Below are positions 17,641-26,252 of a stretch of DNA of 64,000 nt, piece after piece. The translations under genes were made by a program, and so were the position numbers. This DNA comes from Armatimonadota bacterium (lineage in GTDB: Bacteria; Armatimonadota; UBA10988): the NCBI GenBank assembly GCA_016235455.1, contig JACRKZ010000032.1, forward strand, positions 1 to 64,000. The letters are read 5' to 3'. The notes beneath the pieces are model-generated. The model worked only from the letters and a program-made list of their open reading frames with translations, did no database searches and was not told the DNA's origin. Numbering within the stretch: position 1 is the first letter of the stretch; every line of letters begins with the position of its first letter.

Positions 17641-18648
17641 CTACTTCTCGGCCGGCTTGGGCTCGGCCAGCGGCACCAGCACCCAGCGGCTCTCACCATC
17701 GGTGCCGTTCTGGATGCGCGCGCCGCGAATACGCAGAGTGGCCGGCTTGTCGTCGGGCCCCAGCGCAAAGAACAGCCGCACTGCGCGCTCAGCACCTGCC
17801 GCCAGCGGCATGTCCATCACCTTGCCGGCCTTGGCCATGACCAGCGTGACCTTGTCCACCTCGGTCTCGTCTTCCAGCACCAGCACCGCATCGAGCGCGG
17901 CCCAGCTGATCTGCAGCGGCGCGGCCACATCGTTGCGCAGCGTGATGGTCACCGCATGCCAGACCTTGCCTTCGTCGAGTTGCACGTCGGCGATCTGGTC
18001 GGTGGCGCGCGCGCTGGCATCGACGCGCACGCTCAGGTTGCCGATGACCGCCCACTCGGCCAGCTTGGCCGCCAACTGCGGCAGTGGCGTCAGCCCGGTC
18101 TCGTCCTTGGGGTCGGCCCAACCAGCCGGCAGCTTGCCGATCTTGCCCGCCACGGCGTAGCGGATGACCGGGTCCGCGTCGTCGTTGGGCAGAATGATGA
18201 GCTTGGCGATACTCACCTTGGCCGGTAGCGGAATGACCGCATAGCAGCGGATCTTCTGCGCCGGCTTGAGCTGCATGGAGACGATCTCGCCCGTGTCCTG
18301 CTTGGCGTAGTCGCCCGAGTACTCATGGTTGTTCTGCTCGGTGTCCACGGCGGTCATGCGGATCGAGTCGAAGCGGAACAGCCACTCCACCTTCTGCGCG
18401 TTCTGCACGGCGAAGTAGACCCGTAGCAGCTTCTCCTCGGCGCCGCAGGGCCGCGCGTTCTCACCCAGGCGCACCGGGCTGAGCGTGTAGTCGACCTTCT
18501 CGAGCGTGAACTGCAGCGGGTACTCGCGATTGATGGCATACGGCTTGCCGAACTCGCCGTCCGGGCCAGGTCGCTGGTCGACCTGGGCAGCCACAAAGGA
18601 CACCGGCAGCAAGGCCAGGAGCAGTAGCGGCAGCAGCTTGGCGGACAT
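17641..18648 (-). CDS. Secreted protein of unknown function, first gene of the GH16 operon
   Basis: 335 aa with a signal peptide (MSAKLLPLLLLALLPVSFVAAQ) and a strong GGGGAGG ribosome-binding site before the ATG at 18648. The mature protein looks like two similar beta-sandwich halves (VDYTLSPVRL with LLRVYFAVQNAQKVEW, and a later set with HAVTITLRNDVAAPLQISW), as in DUF4352-like or Ig-like extracellular domains. No catalytic residues are visible. Position at the head of the glycosidase operon suggests a glycan-binding or envelope role, which is inference. Confidence 0.65.
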   Translation of the reverse strand: MSAKLLPLLLLALLPVSFVAAQVDQRPGPDGEFGKPYAINREYPLQFTLEKVDYTLSPVRLGENARPCGAEEKLLRVYFAVQNAQKVEWLFRFDSIRMTAVDTEQNNHEYSGDYAKQDTGEIVSMQLKPAQKIRCYAVIPLPAKVSIAKLIILPNDDADPVIRYAVAGKIGKLPAGWADPKDETGLTPLPQLAAKLAEWAVIGNLSVRVDASARATDQIADVQLDEGKVWHAVTITLRNDVAAPLQISWAALDAVLVLEDETEVDKVTLVMAKAGKVMDMPLAAGAERAVRLFFALGPDDKPATLRIRGARIQNGTDGESRWVLVPLAEPKPAEK

Positions 18649-18681
18649 GGACACCTCCCCAGTGAGCACTGCCCAAACGTA

Positions 18682-18718
18682 ACAGGCGGCCGCCCCGAGT
18701 TCAAGGGCCGCCGCCTGT
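18682..18718 (-). terminator. Hairpin between two secreted-protein genes
   Basis: ACAGGCGGCCGCCC (18682-18695) pairs with GGGCCGCCGCCTGT (18705-18718) in 13 of 14 positions around a 9-nt loop. It sits after the minus-strand gene ending at 18740 and before the start of the operon at 18648, separating the two units. There is no clear T tract. Confidence 0.6.
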
Positions 18719-18739
18719 CCGTTCGAGCTGAACCGTCGG

Positions 18740-19387
18740 CTAGTTGGCCGGTCGCGGCTGCGGCTCGGGCATCTTGATCGCCACGGTGGCGACCTTGGTG
18801 GCCTCGACATACTGAGCCAAGGTGCGGTTGCCCTGCGCGATGACTTCCCAGTTCTTGGCGCTCGCGGCCTTCATGATCTGCGCCTGGGCGGCGATGGTGA
18901 CCGCGTAGGTCCGGTCGCCGGCCTTGACCTTGAGCTTGTTGCCCTCCACGGCGATGATCTTGCCGATGATCGGCTTGGGGGCGTCGGCTCCCTGGCCCTG
19001 CGGCCCGCGCATCATGCCCACGCGGAAGGCCAGCGCCTTGATCATGGCTTCGGCGTTGGGATTCTCGGCGCTCTCCTTGGCAAAGGCCAGGCTGCGCGTC
19101 TCAAACGCTTCGCCCGCGGCCACCGGCGCCACGGCGACCAGCGCCTCGACCTCGATCGCTGCGGCCTCGACGCGGGTCACCACGCCAAACCGGGTGTCGC
19201 CGGTCAGCTTGAGCTCGGTGGTAGTGGGGTTCTGGCCCCGGCCCTTGACGGTCAGCGCCGTGGCGCTGATGGCGTCTGCCGTGCCATACGCAAAAGCCGG
19301 CTTGGCGTCTTGGGCACGCACCGGCGCGCTGTGCAGCAGCGCCGCACAGGCCGCGGCGCCGGCAAACAACATGGCTCGTCGCTTCAT
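18740..19387 (-). CDS. Secreted DUF5666-like small beta protein
   Basis: 215 aa with a signal peptide (KRRAMLFAGAAACAALLHSAPVRA). The mature part alternates short strands of the type found in DUF5666/OB-like extracellular domains (AISATALTVKGRG, TRFGVVTRVEAAAIEVEALVAV, GKIIAVEGNKLKVKAGDRTYAVT). Function unknown. GAGGGAGAG precedes the ATG. A hairpin follows it, so it is probably monocistronic. The C-terminal domain of the GH30 protein at 28817-31408 has a similar strand pattern, though I cannot show homology by eye. Confidence 0.65.
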   Translation of the reverse strand: MKRRAMLFAGAAACAALLHSAPVRAQDAKPAFAYGTADAISATALTVKGRGQNPTTTELKLTGDTRFGVVTRVEAAAIEVEALVAVAPVAAGEAFETRSLAFAKESAENPNAEAMIKALAFRVGMMRGPQGQGADAPKPIIGKIIAVEGNKLKVKAGDRTYAVTIAAQAQIMKAASAKNWEVIAQGNRTLAQYVEATKVATVAIKMPEPQPRPAN

Positions 19388-19690
19388 CGTTCTCTCCCTC
19401 GGTGGTCGTTACGCGCGTCGGCGGCGAAACGTACGACTGGAGCCGATGCGTTGACCAGATTGAAGGTTCGACGCCGCGTGGGCGACACCTGTTGCCCCGG
19501 CGCAGCCGCCGATGAGTCGGTGCGCATATCGTGGGACGAGAGGCCAACGCCACCGCCGGCCGCCCTGCGGCGGATTGGCCATGGCGGCTGGTCGAACTCG
19601 CTCTCGTGGCCCTCGATGACCCCGACCGCGAACCGCCGCAGCGGCACGACGCACAAGCGACATGGGTCTATACTGTCTGGCGAGGATGCC
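19388..19690. other. 303-bp divergent intergenic region
   Basis: It lies between the secreted protein at 19387 (-) and lipA at 19691 (+). It holds the lipA -10 candidate at 19669-19674 and the ribosome-binding site of the minus-strand gene. No further gene or structured repeat was seen. Confidence 0.5.
19669..19674 (+). promoter_or_regulatory. -10 box TATACT of lipA
   Basis: TATACT lies 16 nt before the ATG at 19691, predicting a leader of about 10 nt that contains only the GAGGA ribosome-binding site. The -35 region is weak. Confidence 0.45.
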
Positions 19691-20653
19691 ATGTCAGACA
19701 CACCGCGCCGGCCCGAATGGCTGAAGATGCCCTACCCCGACGGCAGCAACTTCCGCGACCTCAAGGGGCTCGTCGGCGACCAGAAGCTGCATACCGTGTG
19801 TGAATCGGCCCGCTGCCCCAACATCGGCGAGTGCTGGAACCATCGCACGGCCACCTTCATGCTGCTGGGCGATGTGTGCACACGCAGTTGCGGCTTCTGC
19901 AACATCGCCACCGGCCGGCCGGGACCCGTGGACGAAGGCGAGCCCGAGCGCGTGGCCGAGGCCGTGGCCTATCTGGGCCTGCGCTATGCCGTGCTGACGT
20001 CGGTCAACCGCGACGAGCTGCCCGATGGCGGCGCCGGCATCTATGCGCGCACGCTGACCGCCATCCACCGCGTGCTGCCCACCTGCCAGGTGGAAGTGCT
20101 CATCCCCGACTTCCGCGGCGACGAGCCCGCGCTGCACACCGTGCTCGACGCCGACCCCTGCGTGCTCAACCACAACGTCGAGACGGTGCCACGTCTCTAC
20201 TCGTACGTGCATCCGCAGGCCAAGTACGACCGCGACCTGACGCTGTTCCGCCGCAGCCGCGCCTACCGGCCCGACATCCCCGTCAAGACCGGGCTCATGG
20301 TCGGCCATGGCGAGACCTTCGAGGAGTGCGTGTCGCTCATGGCGGACCTGCTGGCGGCCGGCGTGAGCACCATGACCATCGGTCAGTACCTGCGGCCGAC
20401 GCCCAAGCACCTGCCCATCGTGCGCTACTGGTCGCCCGCCGAGTTCGCCGACCTGCGGCGCGCCGGGCTCGACCTGGGCTTCGCGCACATCGAGGCCGGG
20501 CCGCTGGTGCGCAGCAGCTACCATGCCGCCGAGCAAGAGGCGGCCGCTTCGGGCAAGGAGTTTGGGCCGGTGACCAGCGAGCAGCCGACGCGCGCACCGG
20601 GCGAGGCAGGCCGGCGGGGGCTGGCGGTGCGGCCGGCTCCCGCGGACCGCTGA
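19691..20653 (+). CDS. lipA: Lipoyl synthase
   Basis: 320 aa, normal family length. LipA is a cytoplasmic radical-SAM enzyme that inserts two sulfurs into the octanoyl group on lipoyl-domain proteins. Both iron-sulfur cluster motifs are present: the auxiliary cluster C-x4-C-x5-C in CESARCPNIGECW (C37 onward) and the SAM cluster C-x3-C-x2-C in CTRSCGFCN (C63 onward). RSSYHA near the C-terminus supplies the conserved serine that ligates the auxiliary cluster. GAGGA precedes the ATG. No lipB or lplA is nearby, so the octanoyl donor step is encoded elsewhere. Confidence 0.97.
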   Translation: MSDTPRRPEWLKMPYPDGSNFRDLKGLVGDQKLHTVCESARCPNIGECWNHRTATFMLLGDVCTRSCGFCNIATGRPGPVDEGEPERVAEAVAYLGLRYAVLTSVNRDELPDGGAGIYARTLTAIHRVLPTCQVEVLIPDFRGDEPALHTVLDADPCVLNHNVETVPRLYSYVHPQAKYDRDLTLFRRSRAYRPDIPVKTGLMVGHGETFEECVSLMADLLAAGVSTMTIGQYLRPTPKHLPIVRYWSPAEFADLRRAGLDLGFAHIEAGPLVRSSYHAAEQEAAASGKEFGPVTSEQPTRAPGEAGRRGLAVRPAPADR

Positions 20654-20686
20654 GCGACCCGTCGCCGAGCCTGGTCGCGTTGAGGG

Positions 20687-22285
20687 TCAGCCACCATCGT
20701 CGACGGCGCGCGTTGCTGGCTGCTGAGCAGCGCCCGGTGCGCTGCGTCCCTGGACCTTGCTGAGTTCGAGTAGCGCCTTCAGTTCGCGCACGATCTCAGG
20801 GCGCTCAAAGTAGAGATTGACCCTCTCCCCCGGATCGGTTACCAGGTTGTACAGCTGGCCCGGCGCATCGGGGGCGGTATCCGGCAGAGCGAAGGGCTTC
20901 ATCTCCGCGCCATCGTAGTTGTTTCCGCCCGAGCCGCGGTGATCCAGGTACTTCCAAGGCCCTCTGCGGATGGCGAGCGCCAGGCTCATGGTCTCGTGCA
21001 AGGTGTAGGGCCGAGGCTCCGCGCCGTTGGCCCGGCCGAGCATCACGGGCAGAAGGTCGAAGCTATCCTCGGCGGCGTTGGCCGGCAACTCCGCGCCGGT
21101 GATGGCCGCGCACGACGCCATGATATCCGTGAGGCAGGCTACCTGGTCGCTGCTGCTGCCGGCGGCGATCCGCCCCGGCCAGCGCACGATGAAGGGCACG
21201 CGATGGCCGCCTTCCCACTGGTCGCGCTTCACACCGCGCCAGGGCCGCGCGCCGTCATGACCGTAGTCCGCGCGCATGTGTACGACGCTTGTGGTTTCTG
21301 GCCCGTTGTCGCTGGAGAACATCACCAAGGTGTTGTCGGCCAGGCCAAGCTCATCCAGCGACCGCATCAGTTCGCCGACAATGAAGTCGAGTTCATGGAT
21401 GAAGTCGCCATGCGGACCGGCCTTCGTACTCCCTTGGAACTGCTTCGCCGCGAACGAGGGCAGATGCACCGCGCTCATCGAGTGCAGCAGGAAGAACGGC
21501 TTGTCAGGCTGGGTCTGCGCGTGCTTCTCCAGGAACTCGCGGCTCTTCCTGAGGAACACCATGTCCAGTTCCTCAAGGTCGTAGTCCGGGGCAATCAGGC
21601 CCGCGCGGTTGTCGAAGGCATATGGATGCTTGGGCAGCTTCGACTTGTCGAGCAGCCCCGTCGGCGGCACGGGTATGCGATCGCCGTCGATGAAGGCATA
21701 GAGGTAGTCGGTGGCCGGGCAGCACGCAGTGCCGAAGAACTGGTCGAAGCCGCGGTGGATCGGCGCGTCGGGAATGGGTCGCGAGTAATCGATCTGCTTC
21801 ACGCCATCGACGCCACCCTTGGTGATGCGCTGGCCGTCCTTGTCCAGGAAGCTCAGCCCGACGTGCCACTTGCCCGTCATGGCCGTGGCGTAGCCCTGCT
21901 GGCGGAGCATCTGCGGCAGCGTCAGCCGATCCGCCTCGATGAGACAGGGACCACCCACGCCTTCGAAAACACTGCGGTAGGGGATGCGGAAGGCCATGCG
22001 CCCGGTGAGCAGGCTGTAGCGGCTGGGCGTACAGACCGCGGCGGGAGCATGCGCGTCGGTAAAGCGCATCCCTGCGCGGGCCAGCCGATCCAGGTTCGGC
22101 GTGGGCACCTTGGATTGCGCGTTGTAGCAGCCGACATCGCCGTAGCCCAGGTCGTCCGCGAGGATGAACAGGATGTTGGGCTTCTTGGGCGGCGCGGCCT
22201 CGGCCCGGGCCGTGCCCAGCGACGCCATGGGCAGCGCGGCGAGGAGCGCGAGGGTCCGCTTGAGGCCTGGTTTCTTGCGTGCCAT
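20687..22285 (-). CDS. Secreted type I sulfatase
   Basis: 532 aa. The sulfatase signature C-T-P-S-R in AVCTPSRYSLLTGR contains the cysteine converted to formylglycine by FGE. The N-terminus has an Ala-rich export signal (MARKKPGLKRTLALLAALPMASLG) and then NILFILADDLGYGDVG with the metal-binding aspartates. MFSSDNGPE supplies the C-terminal Asp-Asn metal ligands. Family S1 enzymes remove sulfate esters from polysaccharides or aryl substrates. It is convergent with lipA (33 bp apart). The mix with fucosidase and other glycosidases supports a polysaccharide substrate; the exact one cannot be told. Confidence 0.93.
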   Translation of the reverse strand: MARKKPGLKRTLALLAALPMASLGTARAEAAPPKKPNILFILADDLGYGDVGCYNAQSKVPTPNLDRLARAGMRFTDAHAPAAVCTPSRYSLLTGRMAFRIPYRSVFEGVGGPCLIEADRLTLPQMLRQQGYATAMTGKWHVGLSFLDKDGQRITKGGVDGVKQIDYSRPIPDAPIHRGFDQFFGTACCPATDYLYAFIDGDRIPVPPTGLLDKSKLPKHPYAFDNRAGLIAPDYDLEELDMVFLRKSREFLEKHAQTQPDKPFFLLHSMSAVHLPSFAAKQFQGSTKAGPHGDFIHELDFIVGELMRSLDELGLADNTLVMFSSDNGPETTSVVHMRADYGHDGARPWRGVKRDQWEGGHRVPFIVRWPGRIAAGSSSDQVACLTDIMASCAAITGAELPANAAEDSFDLLPVMLGRANGAEPRPYTLHETMSLALAIRRGPWKYLDHRGSGGNNYDGAEMKPFALPDTAPDAPGQLYNLVTDPGERVNLYFERPEIVRELKALLELSKVQGRSAPGAAQQPATRAVDDGG

Positions 22286-22425
22286 ACCATCCGTCCTTCG
22301 ACTGCTCGGGGGCTCGTCCGGCGGCCCTGCCCACAGATGCTACCACCAGTGTCAAACGGTTGCTCCGCGCCGGCGGCGGCGAGGCAGATCGTGTGGCCGA
22401 CGGCCCGAGCGCCGGGGTCGGCTTC

Positions 22426-22454
22426 TTGGCCGAACGGCTGCATCGCACTACACT
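22426..22454 (+). promoter_or_regulatory. Promoter upstream of dsbD
   Basis: TTGGCC (22426-22431), 17-nt spacer, TACACT (22449-22454). The next ATG, 7 nt downstream at 22462, is out of frame with dsbD, whose only usable start is at 22511. Confidence 0.5.
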
Positions 22455-22510
22455 GTGGAACATGGTGTCGCACCTGGAGCCGAAGATGGTTCGTCGTTGG
22501 TGGTGGTTGA

Positions 22511-24355
22511 ATGGCAACCGCGCAGCCCAAGTCGCCCGTGAGTTGGACCGCAACGCTCGAGCCCACGCCGGCCCGGCCCGGCGAGGTGGTCGTCCTGCGG
22601 CTCGAGGCCACCATCGGCGCACCGTGGCACATCTACGGCACCGACAAGGTCGAAGGGCCGGTGGCCACCTCGTTCGCCCTGGCCGCGGCCTCGCCGCTGA
22701 CCACCGACGGCGGGCTGCTGCAGAGCGAGCCCAAGCGCAAGCATGACGAGGCCTTTGGCGTCGAGGTGACCTACCACGAGGGCACCGTGACCCTGCGCCA
22801 GCCGCTGCGCCTGCCCCGCAGCGCACGCCCGGGCGACCTCACCGTAGCCGGCACGGTGCGCTTCCAGGCCTGCACCGACAAGAGCTGCCTGCCGCCAGCC
22901 AAGGCGCCCATCTCCGTGCCGCTGAAGGTGGAGGCGGGCGCCGTGCGCGCCGAGTACGCCAAGCCGCCGGTCGCGCCCAAGACCGTCGCGCCACCGGCGC
23001 CGACCAGGAAGCCCGCGGCGGCCACCTCGACCGAAGGCACCGCCGATGTGGCGCGACGCGCGGGCCTGTTGCGGTTCCTGCTGGTGGCCTTCCTGGCCGG
23101 GCTGGCCGCGCTGCTCACGCCGTGCGTGTTCCCCATGATCCCCATCACGGTCAGCTTCTTCACCAAGCAGGCCGGCGACAACCCGCGCAAACGCGTCTCG
23201 CTGGCGCTGTTCTATGGTGCGGGCATCATGGTCATGTACACCGGGCTGGGCCTGGTCATGGCGGCCACCATGGGCGCCACCGGCGCGCAACGCGTGGCGG
23301 CCAATCCGTTCGTCAACCTGTTCTTCGCCGCGCTGTTCATCTTCTTCTCGATCAGCCTGTTTGGCTACTTCGAGCTGCAACTGCCCTCGGGCCTGGTCAA
23401 CCGCAGCAGCCGCATGGGCTCGGCCGGCGGCTACCTGGGCGCGCTGTTCATGGGCCTGACGCTGACCCTGGCGGCGTTCACCTGCACGGTGCAGTTCGTG
23501 GGCGGCGTCCTGGTCTGGGCGGCCAACGGCGAGTGGGTGTGGCCCATCCTGGGCATGGTCAGCTTCTCCACCGCCTTCGCCGCGCCGTTCGTGCTGCTGG
23601 CGCTGTTCCCCCAGTACCTGGCCTCGATGCCGCGGTCAGGCGGCTGGCTGCACCACACCAAGGTGGTGCTGGCCTTCATTGAGGTCGGCGCGGCGCTCAA
23701 GTTCATCTCCAACGCCGACCTGGTCTGGCAGTGGAAGGTGCTCAGCCGCGAGCTGGTGCTCGGCAGTTGGTCGGCGCTGTGCTTCCTCACGGCGGTCTAC
23801 CTGTGGGGTCGACTGCGCATCGCCGACGGCGACTGCCCCGACCGTGTCAGCCGCGGGAGGCGCACGCTGGCCGGGGTATTCGCGCTGCTCTGCGTCTATC
23901 TGGCCTGGGGCCTGACCGGCGCGCGCCTGCAATCCACCGCCGAGGCGCTGCTGCCGCCGGCGGGCTACGGCCGCGGCGCCCAGGCCGCCGAGACCGCCTG
24001 GACCACCGACTACGACGTCGGCCTGGCCAAGGCCCGCGAGAGCGGCCAGGTGGCGCTGGTGGACTACACCGGTGTGACCTGCACCAACTGCCGCTGGATG
24101 GAGCAGAACATGTTCCCCAAGCCGGCCGTGGCGCAGCGACTGGCCAAGATGACGCTGATCCGGCTCTACACCGACCAGGGCGACCGGGCCGAGCAGTACC
24201 GCGACATGCAGGTGGCCAACTACAAGACCATCTCGCTACCGTTCTATGCGGTCGTCGCGCCTGACGGCACGACACTGGCCACCTTCGACGGCATGACCCG
24301 GGACGAGGCGGCGTTTGTCGCGTTCCTGGACAAGGGTTTGGCAGGCGGCAAGTAG
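22511..24355 (+). CDS. dsbD: Thiol:disulfide interchange protein DsbD
   Basis: 614 aa. DsbD passes electrons from cytoplasmic thioredoxin across the inner membrane to extracytoplasmic thiol proteins, including those that mature c-type cytochromes such as NrfHA. The N-terminal alpha domain has the cysteine pair in CTDKSCLPP. The membrane part starts near residue 185 with LLTPCVFPMIPITVSFF and has about eight segments. The C-terminal thioredoxin-like domain has the CTNC active site in YTGVTCTNCRWME. Oddly, no signal peptide is encoded at the ATG and an in-frame TGA lies directly upstream, although the alpha domain should be exported. An overlapping frame from 22462 encodes MVRRWWWL, so a frameshift at the 5' end is possible. 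Confidence 0.93.
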   Translation: MATAQPKSPVSWTATLEPTPARPGEVVVLRLEATIGAPWHIYGTDKVEGPVATSFALAAASPLTTDGGLLQSEPKRKHDEAFGVEVTYHEGTVTLRQPLRLPRSARPGDLTVAGTVRFQACTDKSCLPPAKAPISVPLKVEAGAVRAEYAKPPVAPKTVAPPAPTRKPAAATSTEGTADVARRAGLLRFLLVAFLAGLAALLTPCVFPMIPITVSFFTKQAGDNPRKRVSLALFYGAGIMVMYTGLGLVMAATMGATGAQRVAANPFVNLFFAALFIFFSISLFGYFELQLPSGLVNRSSRMGSAGGYLGALFMGLTLTLAAFTCTVQFVGGVLVWAANGEWVWPILGMVSFSTAFAAPFVLLALFPQYLASMPRSGGWLHHTKVVLAFIEVGAALKFISNADLVWQWKVLSRELVLGSWSALCFLTAVYLWGRLRIADGDCPDRVSRGRRTLAGVFALLCVYLAWGLTGARLQSTAEALLPPAGYGRGAQAAETAWTTDYDVGLAKARESGQVALVDYTGVTCTNCRWMEQNMFPKPAVAQRLAKMTLIRLYTDQGDRAEQYRDMQVANYKTISLPFYAVVAPDGTTLATFDGMTRDEAAFVAFLDKGLAGGK

Positions 24356-24455
24356 CCTACGGAAGCCGCACGCTGCTGGTAACGATGGCGCCAACCCTCA
24401 CCTAACGCGGTTTGGCCCAGCAACGGGCGAGCCCAGGCCTGCGTCGGTCGATGGC

Positions 24456-24470
24456 CTACACGCCGTGTAG
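24456..24470. repeat. 15-bp palindrome
   Basis: CTACACGCCGTGTAG: 7-bp arms around one central base. It lies between the convergent dsbD and fucosidase genes. A related half (ATACACGGCGTAG) occurs at 3732-3744. Function unknown; it may be part of the transcription end region. Confidence 0.4.
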
Positions 24471-24490
24471 CACGACCGCAGCGTGCGACT

Positions 24491-24529
24491 CGGAGGCGCG
24501 GAGGTGCAGGGGGCACCTCCGCGCCTCCG
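24491..24529. terminator. 17-bp perfect hairpin, bidirectional terminator candidate
   Basis: CGGAGGCGCGGAGGTGC (24491-24507) and GCACCTCCGCGCCTCCG (24513-24529) pair without mismatch around a 5-nt loop. It lies between two convergent genes (stops at 24355 and 24536), the expected place for a shared terminator. No T tract on either side. Confidence 0.75.
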
Positions 24530-24535
24530 GGGGTC

Positions 24536-26248
24536 TCACCCCACCGGCACCAACTCCACCGCCGCCAGGTGCAGCGGCGCGCCGTCGGGGATGGTGACCG
24601 CTGCCAGCCGCAGGACCTGGTCCGCGCCGGCCTCCAGCGTCACGCTGCCGAGCGACGTGGCGTGCTCGGGGAAGTACTGGCTGCGCGGCGATGTCACCGG
24701 CGTCTCGGCATCGAGCGTGCCACTCACCACCTGGCCCGCCACCTCGCCGCGCACGGTCTGGCCGGTGGGCGCGGGCTTCTCCTGCCAGGGCGAACAGAGC
24801 ACCACGCGCACGTCATACTTGCCCGCCACATGGTTGCCAAAGCGCCACGACAGGCTGTCGCGCGTGTCGCGCCAGTTGCTCAACGAGCCGGTGCGCGTGG
24901 CCGCCAGGGCGCCGTCGATGTCGCTACCCACGTGTCGTTCGGCCAGGTAGCCGGGCAGCACGATGCGGCCGTCGGCACGCTGCCAGAGGGTCTCATCGAT
25001 CTCGGGCGGCCCGGTGAGCTGCAGCGCAATGACCGAAACATCGGCGTCCGGTGCGGCCTCGGGCAGGGCGAGGCGCAGCGCGTAGCGGCTGAGCCCAAAG
25101 TCGTGCGTCTCGGCGAACAGCAGGTCCTCCTCGGGCTGGGCCAGCAGCCAGGCGCGGTCAACCGGTGTCTGGAGGCCGAGGATCTCTATCTCGGGCTGCC
25201 ACTCGGTGACCAGCAAGTAGAGCCTATCGCCGCGGACCGTCACGCGACCCCACTCAAACTCCGCGGCGAACGGGCTGGCCGACGTACCGTAGATGGCGTC
25301 GCCGTTGACGTCCATCCAGCGGCCTACGGCGCGCAGTAGCTCAGTGCTCGGGCCGGGAATCTCGCCCAGCGCCGTGGGCCCGACGTTGAGCAGGTAGTTC
25401 ACGCCCTTGCTGGCCAGTTCCACAAGCAGGTGCAGCAGTTCGCGCGTCGTCTTCCAGTGGTGGTCGTCGCTGCGGTAGCCCCAGGTGTCGTTGAGCGTGG
25501 CCGGCGTCTCCCAGTCGCCCGAGACCGGGCCGAGCGGGATCTGGTTGTCGCCCAGACTGCCATAGTCGCCCACATCGTGGCCGACACGGCCGCTGACCAG
25601 GCAGTCGGGCTGCAGGCTATGCACCAGATCGCCCAGCGACTCGCTCTGCTCGCGGCTGATGACCACGGGCGTATCGAACCAGATCAGGCCGATCGGGCCG
25701 TACTGGGTCAGCAACTCGCGCACCTGCGGCTTGACCTTCTCCTCCAGGTACTGGGCGAAGCGGTCCGCCTCGACCGTCTGGCTCCACCAGGGCGTGCCGC
25801 CAGCCTCTTCCCAGTGGCCGGCGCCGCCAGGGGCGTGCCAGTCCTGGGCCTGGGAGTAGTAGAAGCACAGGCGCAGGCCGTGCCGGCGGCAGGCCTCGGC
25901 CAGCTCGGCCATCGGGTCGCGCCCGAACGGGGTGGCATCGACGATGTTGAAGGGGTTGCAGGGCGAGTGGTACATGGCGAAGCCGTCGTGGTGCTTGGCG
26001 GTGATGACCAGGTACTTCATCCCGGCCGCCGCGGCCAACGCCACCCAGGCCTCGGCGTCGAAGCGCGCGGGGTTGAACTGCCCGGCCAGCGCCTCATACT
26101 CGTCGAGTGGGATCTGGCCGTTGCGCAGCACCCACTCGCCGAGGCCGGACACCGGCTTCCCGTTCCACTGGCCCGCGGGCAGGGCGTAGAGCCCCCAGTG
26201 GATGAACATGCCAAAGCGCGATTCGCGCCACCAGGTCAAGTCGGCCAT
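24536..26248 (-). CDS. GH29 alpha-L-fucosidase
   Basis: 570 aa. The N-terminal barrel has the GH29 pattern: WWRESRFGMFIHWGLYALPAG, YLVITAKHHDGFAMYHS, NPFNIVDATPFGRDP and GLIWFDTPVV, in which the Asp of WFD is the catalytic nucleophile position. A short beta domain and a CBM-like C-terminal domain (about residues 430-570) follow. The enzyme releases terminal alpha-L-fucose from glycans. The ATG at 26248 was chosen for the conserved ADLTWWRESRFGMF start; no signal peptide is present, so a cytoplasmic or non-classical location is implied. It starts 4 nt after the GH116 stop, forming a two-gene operon. Confidence 0.92.
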   Translation of the reverse strand: MADLTWWRESRFGMFIHWGLYALPAGQWNGKPVSGLGEWVLRNGQIPLDEYEALAGQFNPARFDAEAWVALAAAAGMKYLVITAKHHDGFAMYHSPCNPFNIVDATPFGRDPMAELAEACRRHGLRLCFYYSQAQDWHAPGGAGHWEEAGGTPWWSQTVEADRFAQYLEEKVKPQVRELLTQYGPIGLIWFDTPVVISREQSESLGDLVHSLQPDCLVSGRVGHDVGDYGSLGDNQIPLGPVSGDWETPATLNDTWGYRSDDHHWKTTRELLHLLVELASKGVNYLLNVGPTALGEIPGPSTELLRAVGRWMDVNGDAIYGTSASPFAAEFEWGRVTVRGDRLYLLVTEWQPEIEILGLQTPVDRAWLLAQPEEDLLFAETHDFGLSRYALRLALPEAAPDADVSVIALQLTGPPEIDETLWQRADGRIVLPGYLAERHVGSDIDGALAATRTGSLSNWRDTRDSLSWRFGNHVAGKYDVRVVLCSPWQEKPAPTGQTVRGEVAGQVVSGTLDAETPVTSPRSQYFPEHATSLGSVTLEAGADQVLRLAAVTIPDGAPLHLAAVELVPVG

Positions 26249-26252
26249 CGGA

